A stretch of 11,427 nt of DNA from Candidatus Nealsoniibacteriota bacterium. Lineage in GTDB: Bacteria; Patescibacteriota; Minisyncoccia; Minisyncoccales; MHMH01. Made by a program: the position numbers and the translations under genes. The number at the start of each line of letters is the position of its first letter. Position 1 is the first letter of the stretch. Under the pieces are notes generated by a model. It saw only the letters and a program-made list of their open reading frames with translations. It made no database searches and was not told the origin of the DNA. This document shows, in pieces, positions 6,390 through 11,427 of the stretch. Location: the NCBI GenBank assembly GCA_016186525.1, contig JACPLM010000014.1, positions 1 to 11,427 of the forward strand, in the 5' to 3' direction.

Positions 6390-7520
6390 CTAATGCTTGT
6401 GTTTTTTATAAAGATCGTCGGCTGTCCAGGTTATGGGTTTTTTCTGGGCCTCTTTGGTCAAATCGTTCATTAATTTTTCTCGCTTTAAATAAAGATTCTT
6501 AGGTTTGCGGGCAGCAGCTTTTTCCAAAGCGTAACTGAATAAAATTGGGACGGCTAAAGTAATATCGGAATAAACCACCACGGTATTTTTCAATTCATCG
6601 GGATTAATTTTCCCCCAAGAAACAGCTTCCTGCGGAGTCGCTCCCGAAAGTCCGCCCCACTGGGGACTGTCCATCGTTATTTGTATAAAATAATCGTGGC
6701 CCCCTTTTTCAATTCCCAAGCACTCCCACAAAAACGGCTGGGTTTGCATATAGAAATTTTTCGGGGAACCGCCGCCCAAAAGTATGGCGCCATTTTGCTT
6801 GGCTCCCATGACTATGGCCGTTGTTTCCAACACATCTAAATTGGGATTAATGTGCAAATCTATGGAACCTTTCCTTTTCAGGTCCTTGCTGAAAGCCGCT
6901 AAATCCATTCCGTAAGTGCTGTCGCCCGGCGAAGAGGTATAAACGGGAATATTATATTTTGCAGCTTGCGCCAAAATGGAAACTTCGGGATTGGGAGCAT
7001 CTCTTAAAAGGCATTTGCCGATATAGTTGTGAAATTCACTGGAAGAAACAATTCCCCTAGGAGCTTTTTTATCTAATAATATTTTCAAGGTAAATTTATC
7101 GGTATTTAACAAAGTATCCGTTGTCAAAAAAACATCGTAAATCCTCACCACGCCGTGATTGTATAAAGTAGTATCGTCAACCTGATAAGTGCCTTTATGC
7201 AGAGGAAAATTCAAAGCAAAATGAGTATCGTGATACAGATTAGCACCGGTAGCTATTATAAAGTCGATGAAGCCCTTTTCCATCATGGAAACTATCTGGC
7301 CGGACATTCCGGCAGGCGTTATGGCGCCAGCCAAAGTAATGCCAATAGTGGCGTCATTTTTGCGATTAAGCATTTTTCCTACCAAAAGACGGCAGGCCTC
7401 ATTGAGCCGCGCCGAGTTGTATGCCTGAAAATAATTCTCAACCAGTTCTGAAACCTTCAGCCCTTTTATTAATTTCCCGGCTGAAATTTTCTTGCCGGAA
7501 AGAAATTTATTTTTTCTCAT
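6390..7520 (-). CDS. Deoxyhypusine synthase-like protein (probable homospermidine synthase-type enzyme)
   Basis: The 376 residues match the deoxyhypusine synthase family, NAD-dependent enzymes that move an aminobutyl group from spermidine or putrescine to a lysine or an amine. Visible are an N-terminal helical part, TLAGAITPAGMSG (62-74), TGANLYHD (91-98), LLGGGSPKNF (247-256) and EAVSWGK (298-304); Lys304 matches the catalytic imine-forming Lys329 of the human enzyme, with Trp302 and Glu298 also kept. The human EFDGSDSG stretch is SPQWGGLSG here (285-293), so the acidic residues that hold spermidine are replaced. Bacteria lack eIF5A, so an amine is the likely acceptor, as in homospermidine synthases, fed by putrescine from the next gene, speB. 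No spermidine synthase or SAM decarboxylase is in the window. The Shine-Dalgarno is weak and two hairpins precede the gene. Confidence 0.9.
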   Translation of the reverse strand: MRKNKFLSGKKISAGKLIKGLKVSELVENYFQAYNSARLNEACRLLVGKMLNRKNDATIGITLAGAITPAGMSGQIVSMMEKGFIDFIIATGANLYHDTHFALNFPLHKGTYQVDDTTLYNHGVVRIYDVFLTTDTLLNTDKFTLKILLDKKAPRGIVSSSEFHNYIGKCLLRDAPNPEVSILAQAAKYNIPVYTSSPGDSTYGMDLAAFSKDLKRKGSIDLHINPNLDVLETTAIVMGAKQNGAILLGGGSPKNFYMQTQPFLWECLGIEKGGHDYFIQITMDSPQWGGLSGATPQEAVSWGKINPDELKNTVVVYSDITLAVPILFSYALEKAAARKPKNLYLKREKLMNDLTKEAQKKPITWTADDLYKKHKH

Positions 7521-7536
7521 TGTTTTACGGCCCTAT

Positions 7537-7564
7537 TCAGAAATTTCTAAAAAGAAATTTCTGA
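7537..7564. repeat. 12-bp inverted repeat upstream of the DHS-like gene
   Basis: TCAGAAATTTCT (7537-7548), loop AAAA, then AGAAATTTCTGA (7553-7564) is a perfect hairpin. GGCC blocks on each side can extend it past an internal loop. It lies 17 bases before the start codon at 7520 and has no U-rich tail on the minus strand, so it fits an mRNA-stability or processing hairpin, or a palindromic operator, better than a terminator. Confidence 0.75.
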
Positions 7565-7572
7565 CTGGCCCG

Positions 7573-7596
7573 ACTAAAATTTCGTTAAATTTTAGT
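7573..7596. repeat. 10-bp inverted repeat directly after pdaD
   Basis: ACTAAAATTT (7573-7582), loop CGTT, then AAATTTTAGT (7587-7596) is a perfect stem that begins on the base next to the pdaD stop codon. It is AT-only in the stem and is not followed by a U-tract on the minus strand, so it is a weak terminator at best. With the neighbouring hairpin it fills nearly all of the 76-base gap between pdaD and the DHS-like gene. Confidence 0.75.
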
Positions 7597-8142
7597 TTAG
7601 GGAATAAATACAGCTGCTGCGACTACGGAAGTCCAGCGTCCGTCTTTATCTCCTCTAGCAGTTTGAGTGACGTTAGTAGTGCGAACTATTTTCCCAGACA
7701 ATCTAAACGCCTGGCGCCTTGAATCCCAAGCCTCTTCAGAATTAAATTTCAAACCTAAGGTAGTAGCCAGCATTGAAGCAGCTAAGTCTTCAGCGTAATC
7801 ACAGGCCGCTTCTCTTGTTTCTCCGAAAGGGTGATGCTCGGAAAGATAACCATATCTTTTTTGCCTGTTAGCCGGAATCGCGCAACCAACAGAAGCCGCA
7901 ATCAATCTGTTGGGTTCATTGGTATGATTTCTTGCTAAAACTACAAAAACTATTTCTCCGGGACTTAATTCGGCCAACCCCTTCTGCCAAGTAACTTTTT
8001 TGCAGCCAGGCGGCAAAATACTGGAAACAGAAACTAAATTAAAAGGCGCCAAACCAGCGTCTCTTAACGCTACCTCAAAAGAAGCCAAATAGTCCTTATG
8101 GGTTCCAACTCCAGAAGTGAGAAAAAATTTTCTTGGTATCAT
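7597..8142 (-). CDS. pdaD: Pyruvoyl-dependent arginine decarboxylase
   Basis: PdaD decarboxylates arginine to agmatine using a pyruvoyl group made by self-cleavage of the proenzyme. The self-processing site is visible as VSVSSILPPGC: cleavage is expected between Ser40 and Ser41, giving a small beta chain and an alpha chain of about 140 residues with N-terminal pyruvoyl. Other family features are LTSGVGTHKDYLASFE (8-23), LARNHTNEPNRLIAASVG (69-86) and GYLSEHHPFGET (98-109), the last containing the conserved acidic residues Glu102 and Glu108. At 181 residues it is close to the archaeal enzymes (about 160-170). It supplies agmatine for speB two genes downstream. The ATG at 8142 has a GGAGG 17 bases upstream, farther than usual, and that GGAGG lies inside a possible 12-codon ORF. 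Arginine is the likely substrate from context; relatives that use ornithine exist. Confidence 0.93.
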   Translation of the reverse strand: MIPRKFFLTSGVGTHKDYLASFEVALRDAGLAPFNLVSVSSILPPGCKKVTWQKGLAELSPGEIVFVVLARNHTNEPNRLIAASVGCAIPANRQKRYGYLSEHHPFGETREAACDYAEDLAASMLATTLGLKFNSEEAWDSRRQAFRLSGKIVRTTNVTQTARGDKDGRWTSVVAAAVFIP

Positions 8143-8149
8143 TATTTTT

Positions 8150-8188
8150 TTAGCAGCAACCTCCTTTTGGTGATTTTTTCTTTGCCAT
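8150..8188 (-). CDS. Possible 12-codon ORF MAKKKSPKGGCC between murB and pdaD
   Basis: ATG at 8188 to TAA at 8150-8152 encodes a lysine-rich peptide ending Gly-Gly-Cys-Cys. It starts 7 bases after the murB stop and ends 7 bases before the pdaD ATG, filling the gap almost exactly. The codons for Gly-Gly are GGA GGT, which also make the only Shine-Dalgarno-like sequence before pdaD. The ORF may be a true microprotein, a translated leader that couples murB to pdaD, or merely a by-product of that ribosome-binding sequence. It has no clear Shine-Dalgarno of its own. Confidence 0.35.
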   Translation of the reverse strand: MAKKKSPKGGCC

Positions 8189-8195
8189 AATTATG

Positions 8196-9056
8196 TCAAG
8201 ATAAAATCTGAATTTCTTCTTCAATGGCAACGCCTAATTTATTTTTAACTTCTTTTTTTGCCAAATCAATCAATGCCAAAACATCTTTTGCCTTGGCCCT
8301 GCCCGTGTTAATTATAAAATTGGCGTGCTGGTCGGAAATTTGGGCTCCGCCGATTTTTTTCCCTTTAAGGCCTGCTTTTTCAATCAAATCTCTTGCGCGA
8401 ATATTTTCAAAATTTTTAAAAATACTGCCGGCTGAAGGAAACTTGGGGTGCTTATCCATTCTGTAATTTAAAATTTCTTTCATCTTTTCTCTTACTTTCC
8501 TTTTATTGTTTTTCTTGAGATTTAACTCAGCAGAAATAATAATCAAATTGGGATTTTTTTTGAAAATACTGGATCTATAGCTAAAACCGCAATCTCTTAA
8601 ATCATAAATCTTAAATCTTAAATCATTCGCGTCGAAAGCTTCCACTTTTCTGACAATATCCTTCATTTCTACCTCAAAAGCTCCGGCGTTTCCCCTAATT
8701 GCTCCGCCCACAGTAGCTCCCGGAATCCCTGCCGCCCACTCCATGCCGGATAATCCAGCGTTAGCTGCGGCATTCACTAATTCTGTAAGAGATGCGCCCG
8801 CCCCTGCGTAAATTGTAGAATCTTTAATCCTTAATCTTAAATCTTGAATCTTAAGTACGAGCCCTTTGAATCCTTTATCTGACACCAAAAGATTGCTTCC
8901 TCCGCCTAAAACAAAAAATGGCAACTGCCCCTTTTTTGCGAAAGCAATTGCCTCAACTAATTCTTCCTTATCTTTAATGGCGCAAAAATATTTAGCAGGT
9001 CCGCCAATCTTAAAAGTAGTATAATTTTTAAGTAAAATATTCTTCTGAAATTGCAT
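8196..9056 (-). CDS. murB: UDP-N-acetylenolpyruvoylglucosamine reductase MurB
   Basis: MurB is the FAD- and NADPH-dependent cytoplasmic enzyme that reduces UDP-GlcNAc-enolpyruvate to UDP-MurNAc for peptidoglycan. From ATG 9056 (286 residues) it shows TTFKIGGPAKYF near the N-terminus, FAD-binding GGGSNLLV (51-58), GIPGATVGGAIRGNAGAF (110-127), YRSSIFK (160-166), SAGSIFKNF with the catalytic serine Ser211, ISDQHANFI and a final EEEIQIL with the conserved glutamate. A TTG three codons upstream (9065) is an alternative start; ATG was preferred because neither has a clear Shine-Dalgarno. Two segments, VLKIQDLRLRIKD and DANDLRFKIYDLRD, are encoded by heptamer repeats and sit at variable beta-hairpin regions of the fold. 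It is the first gene after the promoter at 9120-9147, so cell-wall and polyamine genes share a transcript. Confidence 0.95.
   Translation of the reverse strand: MQFQKNILLKNYTTFKIGGPAKYFCAIKDKEELVEAIAFAKKGQLPFFVLGGGSNLLVSDKGFKGLVLKIQDLRLRIKDSTIYAGAGASLTELVNAAANAGLSGMEWAAGIPGATVGGAIRGNAGAFEVEMKDIVRKVEAFDANDLRFKIYDLRDCGFSYRSSIFKKNPNLIIISAELNLKKNNKRKVREKMKEILNYRMDKHPKFPSAGSIFKNFENIRARDLIEKAGLKGKKIGGAQISDQHANFIINTGRAKAKDVLALIDLAKKEVKNKLGVAIEEEIQILS
8596..8623. repeat. Heptamer tandem repeat (CTTAAAT family) in murB, copy 1
   Basis: Four adjacent units read CTTAAAT, CATAAAT, CTTAAAT, CTTAAAT. In murB they encode NDLRFKIYDLRD, about residues 144-155, just before the conserved CGFSYRSSIFK segment. 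The encoded DLRFKI is identical to the secA copy. Confidence 0.85.
8822..8856. repeat. Degenerate heptamer tandem repeat in murB, copy 2
   Basis: Five adjacent 7-mers read CTTTAAT, CCTTAAT, CTTAAAT, CTTGAAT, CTTAAGT. They encode LKIQDLRLRIKD just after the GGGSNLLVSDKGFKGLV segment of MurB and keep the frame. It is more diverged than the other two copies, suggesting it is older. Confidence 0.8.
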
Positions 9057-9066
9057 AAAAAACAAT

Positions 9067-9112
9067 GGGCGGGAAAAAACTCCAATTCAAAGAATTTAGT
9101 GAGTCCCCGCCC
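9067..9112 (-). promoter_or_regulatory. Leader hairpin directly upstream of murB
   Basis: On the minus strand GGGCGGG (9112-9106) at the expected 5' end of the transcript pairs with CCCGCCC (9073-9067), which lies 10 bases before the murB ATG and is followed by ATTGTTTTTT. Inside, ACTC pairs with GAGT and AATTC with GAATT, giving a layered stem. The structure could shield translation initiation or act as an attenuator because a U-rich run follows the stem. Confidence 0.5.
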
Positions 9113-9119
9113 AATTACT

Positions 9120-9147
9120 ATTATATCAAATCTATAAAATAAAACAA
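9120..9147 (-). promoter_or_regulatory. Extended -10 promoter for the murB-pdaD-lar unit
   Basis: On the minus strand TGATATAAT gives a perfect TATAAT (9125-9120) with an extended -10 TG. A weak -35, TTGTTT (9147-9142), is 16 bases upstream and overlaps the U-tract of the upstream terminator. Initiation would fall near 9113-9111, giving a leader of about 55 bases that begins with the GGGCGGG arm. Confidence 0.65.
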
Positions 9148-9175
9148 CAGGCTTCGCTCGAGGGAAGCCTGCTGT
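9134..9175 (-). terminator. Rho-independent terminator after the metallopeptidase gene
   Basis: On the minus strand ACAGCAGGCTTC and GAAGCCTGTTGT pair with one mismatch around loop CCTCGAGC, followed by TTTTATTTTAT. It lies about 28 bases after the stop at 9203 and ends the TPR-peptidase unit. Its tail overlaps the murB promoter. Confidence 0.85.
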
Positions 9176-9202
9176 CGAATTGGAGTTTTCACTAAACTCT
9201 AT

Positions 9203-10687
9203 TTACATATTAGCAGGGAGAGCCGATTCTGTCAAGAGAAGCTGGATTAATTGCTTTAACAGCTCAATAATCTTTAGCTGTATAGCCATTATTTGCGTCT
9301 TTAACTCGGCAATTTTCACCTCTTTGGCGGCATTGGCATTATTTATGGGTAAAGGAGATACTTCAACTTTTTTGCCCTGCGCAGAGGCCGACCAAAAGAA
9401 ATTATAAGAGGGCTGAATGCCGGAAAATCCCGAAATTGCATTCTGGGCAACGGGAATAATGGTTAGAGAAGAATACTTAGTCCCAAAGTCATCGAGAACA
9501 ATTTTCCCGGTCATATTGGCATCAAACGCTAAATTATCTATGGTAAAATTTCCGTTAGAATCTTCAATGATATAAGGAACTTTAAATTTAGTGCCATGAT
9601 TGTAAGACTTAAATTCAACTTCAAGCTTCCCCTTTCCGCCGAGAAACTTGTGCCAATTGCCGGCCCAGTCTTTGGTAGTATTGTTCACCGATAAGGTGCT
9701 GTCTCCGACAAGGGGTAGATAATTAATCATGGGGGTAACGCGGAAATTTTTCAAATTTTGGTTTAAATAACAATAATTTTCCCCAACGCTGCAATCGTTA
9801 ATAAAAAGAGCGATTGTCCAATCGGTAAAAATTTGCGCAAAATCAATTTTGAAATTATTCTGCGCTAAAGCAGAATTAATGCTATCTATTCCCGTTTTTC
9901 TTATTTTCAAAGAATCTGCTAAAATTTTAACGCCGTAATGGTCAACTAAATATTGGGTGAATAAATTTACAACTCCGTAATCAGGAGCCGAATCGCGCCA
10001 TTCAGTTAAAGAATCAAAAGAACCAGATAAAAAATCTTTCACTCTTGATTGGAGATTGCTGCCATTATAATTTGCATCGTATCCCAAAAGAGTGGAAGCG
10101 TATTCGGCTCTCGCTTCATTCAGCCAGACATCGTCAGAAAGATCATAGGCATTATCTTTCTGATTGAAAGTTATCAAATGAACAAACTCATGGGCCAGAA
10201 AACTTTTCATAATATCATCCTTAATGTGCTCGGAATTTAAATAAATCATTTCTCTCTCATTGGATTCCGGAACTTGGGCTTTCGGATATTCGTCAGAAGT
10301 ATCAGTATAACCGCCGGACTCCTTTTTCATCGGATGAACTAATATGGTGATCCTGGCATCTTTATCAATGCCCGGATTCCATTCAGAGCCAAAAGCAGCA
10401 GTCAGGGTTGGATAAATTTTACTTTCAAATTCCTCGGTAAGAAGATTGAAATAATTTTTAATATCGTCTTTTTCCTGGGCAGTCATTTTTCCCCACCAGA
10501 CATTGTCAGCGTACCAATAAAGCTTAGGTGAAATTTTAATTAAATTAGCCGAAAGCTCTGCCCTTTTTGTTGAATCATAAGATGATTCAACGTTAAAAAC
10601 GCGATTTTCTCCTAAAGCATTGTCAGCTGACACAAAGCTTGGCAATGCAAGAACTGCGATGGCTAATATTAAAATTTTATTTTTCAT
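9203..10687 (-). CDS. Secreted HEXXH zinc metallopeptidase-like protein with C-terminal coiled coil
   Basis: A 494-residue exported protein. Residues 1-21 are a signal peptide (lysines, hydrophobic ILILAIAVLALPSF, likely cleavage after VSA). A zinc-peptidase signature follows: HEFVH at 166-170 and downstream NEARAEYA (190-197), where Glu191 or Glu195 is the probable third ligand. This pattern resembles the gluzincin, M30 hyicolysin-like group, but I do not recognise a precise family. The middle (about 320-440) is probably beta-rich. Residues 455-487 form an amphipathic helix rich in I, L, Q and K (KIAELKTQIMAIQLKIIELL), similar to coiled-coil tails seen on CPR surface proteins. The only cysteines after the signal are Cys299 and Cys306, which may form a disulfide. 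Its start overlaps the TPR gene stop by one base (TAATG), so they are co-translated. Substrate unknown. Confidence 0.85.
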   Translation of the reverse strand: MKNKILILAIAVLALPSFVSADNALGENRVFNVESSYDSTKRAELSANLIKISPKLYWYADNVWWGKMTAQEKDDIKNYFNLLTEEFESKIYPTLTAAFGSEWNPGIDKDARITILVHPMKKESGGYTDTSDEYPKAQVPESNEREMIYLNSEHIKDDIMKSFLAHEFVHLITFNQKDNAYDLSDDVWLNEARAEYASTLLGYDANYNGSNLQSRVKDFLSGSFDSLTEWRDSAPDYGVVNLFTQYLVDHYGVKILADSLKIRKTGIDSINSALAQNNFKIDFAQIFTDWTIALFINDCSVGENYCYLNQNLKNFRVTPMINYLPLVGDSTLSVNNTTKDWAGNWHKFLGGKGKLEVEFKSYNHGTKFKVPYIIEDSNGNFTIDNLAFDANMTGKIVLDDFGTKYSSLTIIPVAQNAISGFSGIQPSYNFFWSASAQGKKVEVSPLPINNANAAKEVKIAELKTQIMAIQLKIIELLKQLIQLLLTESALPANM

Positions 10688-11427
10688 TACTTAGGAAAAG
10701 ATTTAACAAATTCATCTATGCCTGCAGATGCCTCTGGCTTTATTTTTTTCACCTGCTCGGCAACCTCTCTAGCTTTATCAAACTGGCCCAAATTAGCGTA
10801 AGCAGCGACTAAAGCCGACCACATCTGGATATCGTCCGGTTTTAACTGCACGGCTTTTTGGTAAAGCGGCAGCAAAACTGCGTCATCTTTGAAATACTCA
10901 AAAATGCTTATTGCCTGCCTTAATTCGTAAATATTGCTATCCCAATCATAGCCCAATTTTTTAGCTTCCAAAATTTGCTCTTTGGCTAATTGATACTGTC
11001 CGGAAAATTTGTAAGCCATTGCCAAGTACCAATGGGCCTGAAGGTAACGCGGCTCCAAATCAAGCGCTTTTTGGAATAAGGCGACGGCCTCGTCTTTCTT
11101 TCCTTGAGCAAGTTTGACTTCTCCCAAATACCAATATCCCTGCTGATTATTCGGACTTAAGGATATGGATTTTTCTGAATAATATAAAGCTGATTTCAGG
11201 TCTTCTGGGTCTTGACTTATTTGGTAGTCAGCGTTATAAAGCTTGCCCAAAAACAGATGGGGGCGAAAATCTAAATAATTCTCCTTGACGCCTTTTTCAA
11301 GCTCTTCTTCGGAAAAATTAAAGGCCTTTAATAAATTTTCTTTCTGCGAAACGGGGATGGGCTGAGAAACTATTCTGGTTAATTTCTGGGCGAAATGCTC
11401 TCTGGTTTCATACTTGTTCATCCAAGA
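10687..11427 (-). CDS. TPR-repeat protein, N-terminal part beyond the right edge
   Basis: The frame is open to the window edge (codons TCT TGG precede the first ATG at 11421), so this is probably the C-terminal part of a longer protein. Counting from that ATG there are 244 residues with tandem tetratricopeptide repeats: about 52-90, 95-124 (YWYLGEVKLAQGKKDEAVALF), 129-157 and 199-230, with typical W/Y-L-G-A...A...P spacing. TPRs are protein-binding scaffolds. The segment YETREHFAQKL followed by EEELEKGVKENYLDFRPHLFLGKLYN resembles, from memory, the cytoplasmic or periplasmic TPR tail of O-antigen ligase/Wzy-like membrane proteins in CPR genomes; no membrane segment is in the visible part, so this is a guess. 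It is translationally coupled to the secreted peptidase downstream. Confidence 0.85.
   Translation of the reverse strand, partial: SWMNKYETREHFAQKLTRIVSQPIPVSQKENLLKAFNFSEEELEKGVKENYLDFRPHLFLGKLYNADYQISQDPEDLKSALYYSEKSISLSPNNQQGYWYLGEVKLAQGKKDEAVALFQKALDLEPRYLQAHWYLAMAYKFSGQYQLAKEQILEAKKLGYDWDSNIYELRQAISIFEYFKDDAVLLPLYQKAVQLKPDDIQMWSALVAAYANLGQFDKAREVAEQVKKIKPEASAGIDEFVKSFPK

Larger units (their letters stand above)
9077..9196. repeat. Interleaved inverted repeats around the murB promoter
   Basis: AAAACTCCAATTC (9077-9088 with its neighbour base) is complementary to GAATTGGAGTTTT (9177-9189), and TTTAGTG (9095-9101) to CACTAAA (9190-9196). The order is A, B, A', B', so both pairs cannot nest: the pattern is that of a pseudoknot or of two alternative structures. 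The terminator and the promoter lie between the arms. Arm ends may be off by one base. Confidence 0.6.

Noticed and set aside
2353..8142. Biosynthetic gene cluster or defence system
   Set aside because: Every gene is a recognisable metabolic enzyme; there is no carrier protein, nuclease, toxin or mobile gene in the unit.
9063..9065. TTG start for murB
   Set aside because: It adds only three residues (MFF) before an ATG and has no better ribosome binding site; MurB similarity begins after the ATG. It remains possible.
9067..9196. Repeat arms as attachment sites or ends of a mobile element
   Set aside because: The arms enclose only regulatory sequence and no recombinase, and neither gene end is disrupted.

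Overview
The window looks like chromosome of a small-genome, AT-rich bacterium of the Candidate Phyla Radiation (Patescibacteria, probably Parcubacteria-like). This is inferred from the SecA and MurB sequence style, in-frame low-complexity repeats, a secreted protein ending in a glutamine/leucine-rich coiled coil, a TTG start, and very tight gene packing. No marker gene here fixes the lineage. Every supported gene lies on the minus strand, so transcription runs from high to low coordinates. No stretch of 300 bases lacks a gene; the longest gap is 9057-9202. I saw no tRNA, rRNA, CRISPR array, transposase or phage gene.

Right part (9203-11427): the C-terminal part of a TPR protein, open at the right edge and possibly the tail of an O-antigen-ligase-like membrane protein, overlaps by one base a secreted HEXXH metallopeptidase-like protein. 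A rho-independent terminator follows (9134-9175). Just beyond it an extended -10 promoter (about 9120-9147) starts the next unit, with a GC-clamped hairpin in its short leader.

Central unit (2353-9056): murB, a possible 12-codon ORF, pdaD (pyruvoyl arginine decarboxylase), a deoxyhypusine/homospermidine-synthase-like gene, speB (agmatinase), larE, larB, larC and a GNAT acetyltransferase, closed by a terminator at about 2327-2354. PdaD and SpeB make putrescine from arginine via agmatine, and the DHS-like enzyme probably performs NAD-dependent aminobutyl transfer on such amines. LarB, LarE and LarC are the three enzymes that build the nickel-pincer nucleotide (NPN) cofactor. The speB/larE and larE/larB pairs overlap and larB/larC are one base apart, so the polyamine and nickel-cofactor genes look translationally coupled. 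The usual NPN user, larA, is not in the window.

Left part (1-2288): secA, cut at the left edge. It carries several unusual in-frame sequence elements (two near-perfect palindromes, a short imperfect palindrome and a heptamer tandem repeat) and has a strongly shortened helical wing domain. The same heptamer repeat family occurs twice in murB. The most interesting signals are the polyamine-NPN gene coupling, these coding repeats shared between secA and murB, the altered DHS-like active site, the tiny GGCC-ending ORF, and the interleaved inverted repeats around the murB promoter.
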